Source: Aneurinibacillus aneurinilyticus ATCC 12856 (GTDB lineage: Bacteria > Bacillota > Bacilli > Aneurinibacillales > Aneurinibacillaceae). Taken from it: a stretch of 47,627 nt of DNA. The stretch lies in the NCBI RefSeq assembly GCF_000466385.1, contig NZ_KE952712.1, positions 1,184 to 48,810 of the forward strand. Direction: 5' to 3'. The notes under the pieces are model-generated. The model searched no databases. It saw nothing but the letters and a program-made list of their open reading frames with translations, and was not told the origin of the DNA. The translations under genes were made by a program, and so were the position numbers. This document shows positions 47,458-47,627 of the stretch, in pieces; within the stretch, counting starts at the first letter, position 1; each line of letters starts with the position of its first letter.

Positions 47458-47627
47458 ATAAAAGTCGCCGCTAAAAAACGGCGTAACACAAAACAAGTTC
47501 CTTGAAAACTGAACAGTAACACTCGAATGTGTGCGAGTATAAAGTACCCACGAAAGTGACGGATCGCTTTGTAGCGAATGCCGAATACTTTCACGGGGCC
47601 CGAAAAGATTTCTTTTCGATTTAATAA
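47458..47627 (+). other. 16S rRNA leader (precursor 5' spacer)
   Basis: The pre-16S leader. A small hairpin CGCCG/CGGCG lies near the P2 start. The conserved TTCCTTGAAAACTGAACA typical of Bacillales rRNA leaders follows. Next is a larger helix with GAAAGT/ACTTTC around a TCGCT/AGCGA hairpin. 16S rRNA should begin a few bases beyond the window, so it is not annotated. Confidence 0.85.

Noticed and set aside
47458-47627. 16S rRNA 5' end
   Set aside because: The usual GAGTTTGATC start motif has not been reached by the end of the window.

Overview
The window is the chromosomal replication-origin region of an endospore-forming Firmicute of the order Bacillales. Gene order follows the Bacillus subtilis origin closely: rlmH-CxxH gene-htrC-walJIHKR, an M23 peptidase gene, purA-dnaB-rplI-gdpP-yybS, rpsR-ssb-rpsF, ychF, yyaC, spo0J(parB)-soj(parA)-noc, rsmG-mnmG-mnmE-jag-spoIIIJ-rnpA-rpmH, oriC, dnaA-dnaN-yaaA-recF-remB-gyrB-gyrA-rrn. 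Extra genes between ychF and parB (MscS channel, DUF3343, DUF554, cysteine-desulfurase-like) suggest a Brevibacillus/Aneurinibacillus-type relative rather than Bacillus itself. That placement is inference. No CRISPR array, tRNA gene or complete rRNA gene is visible.

Layout. From rlmH to rpmH (about 2.4-37.7 kb) all but two genes (a 49-aa ORF and yyaC) are on the minus strand. From dnaA rightward all genes are on the plus strand, so transcription diverges from oriC as expected for leading-strand genes. The origin is bipartite: a DnaA-box cluster upstream of dnaA (37.79-38.16 kb), and a dnaA-dnaN intergenic region with DnaA boxes, a DnaA-trio tract and an AT-rich unwinding region (39.65-39.82 kb). 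Two further groups of DnaA boxes lie outside the classical origin, upstream of rlmH (2.97-3.14 kb) and across the mnmE start/jag end (35.18-35.59 kb). Two parS sites lie in parB and upstream of noc. The right end carries tandem rRNA promoters and a structured leader; 16S rRNA should begin just outside the window.

The main surprise is a 2,625-nt group II intron (19156-21780) splitting the coding sequence of ssb, the single-stranded-DNA-binding protein gene, inside the rpsF-ssb-rpsR ribosomal operon. The boundaries are supported by a GTGCG 5' end, an AC 3' end, exact reconstitution of a 159-aa SSB, and EBS1/IBS1 and EBS2/IBS2 complementarity at textbook positions. The intron encodes a reverse transcriptase/maturase with an HNH endonuclease. 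Unusually, 123 nt separate domain V from the 3' splice site, much more than a normal domain VI. This resembles the 3'-extended introns described in Bacillus cereus.

The first 2.35 kb are different: AT-rich, with an excisionase-type HTH gene and a 567-aa protein of unknown function with two PH-like repeats. This looks like accessory DNA abutting the conserved core. Other points worth following are a degenerate CxxH/CxxC protein, a structured leader upstream of the cysteine-desulfurase-like gene, an attenuator-like leader on the M23 peptidase gene, a PurR-type operator at purA and an alanine at the quinolone-determining position 83 of GyrA.
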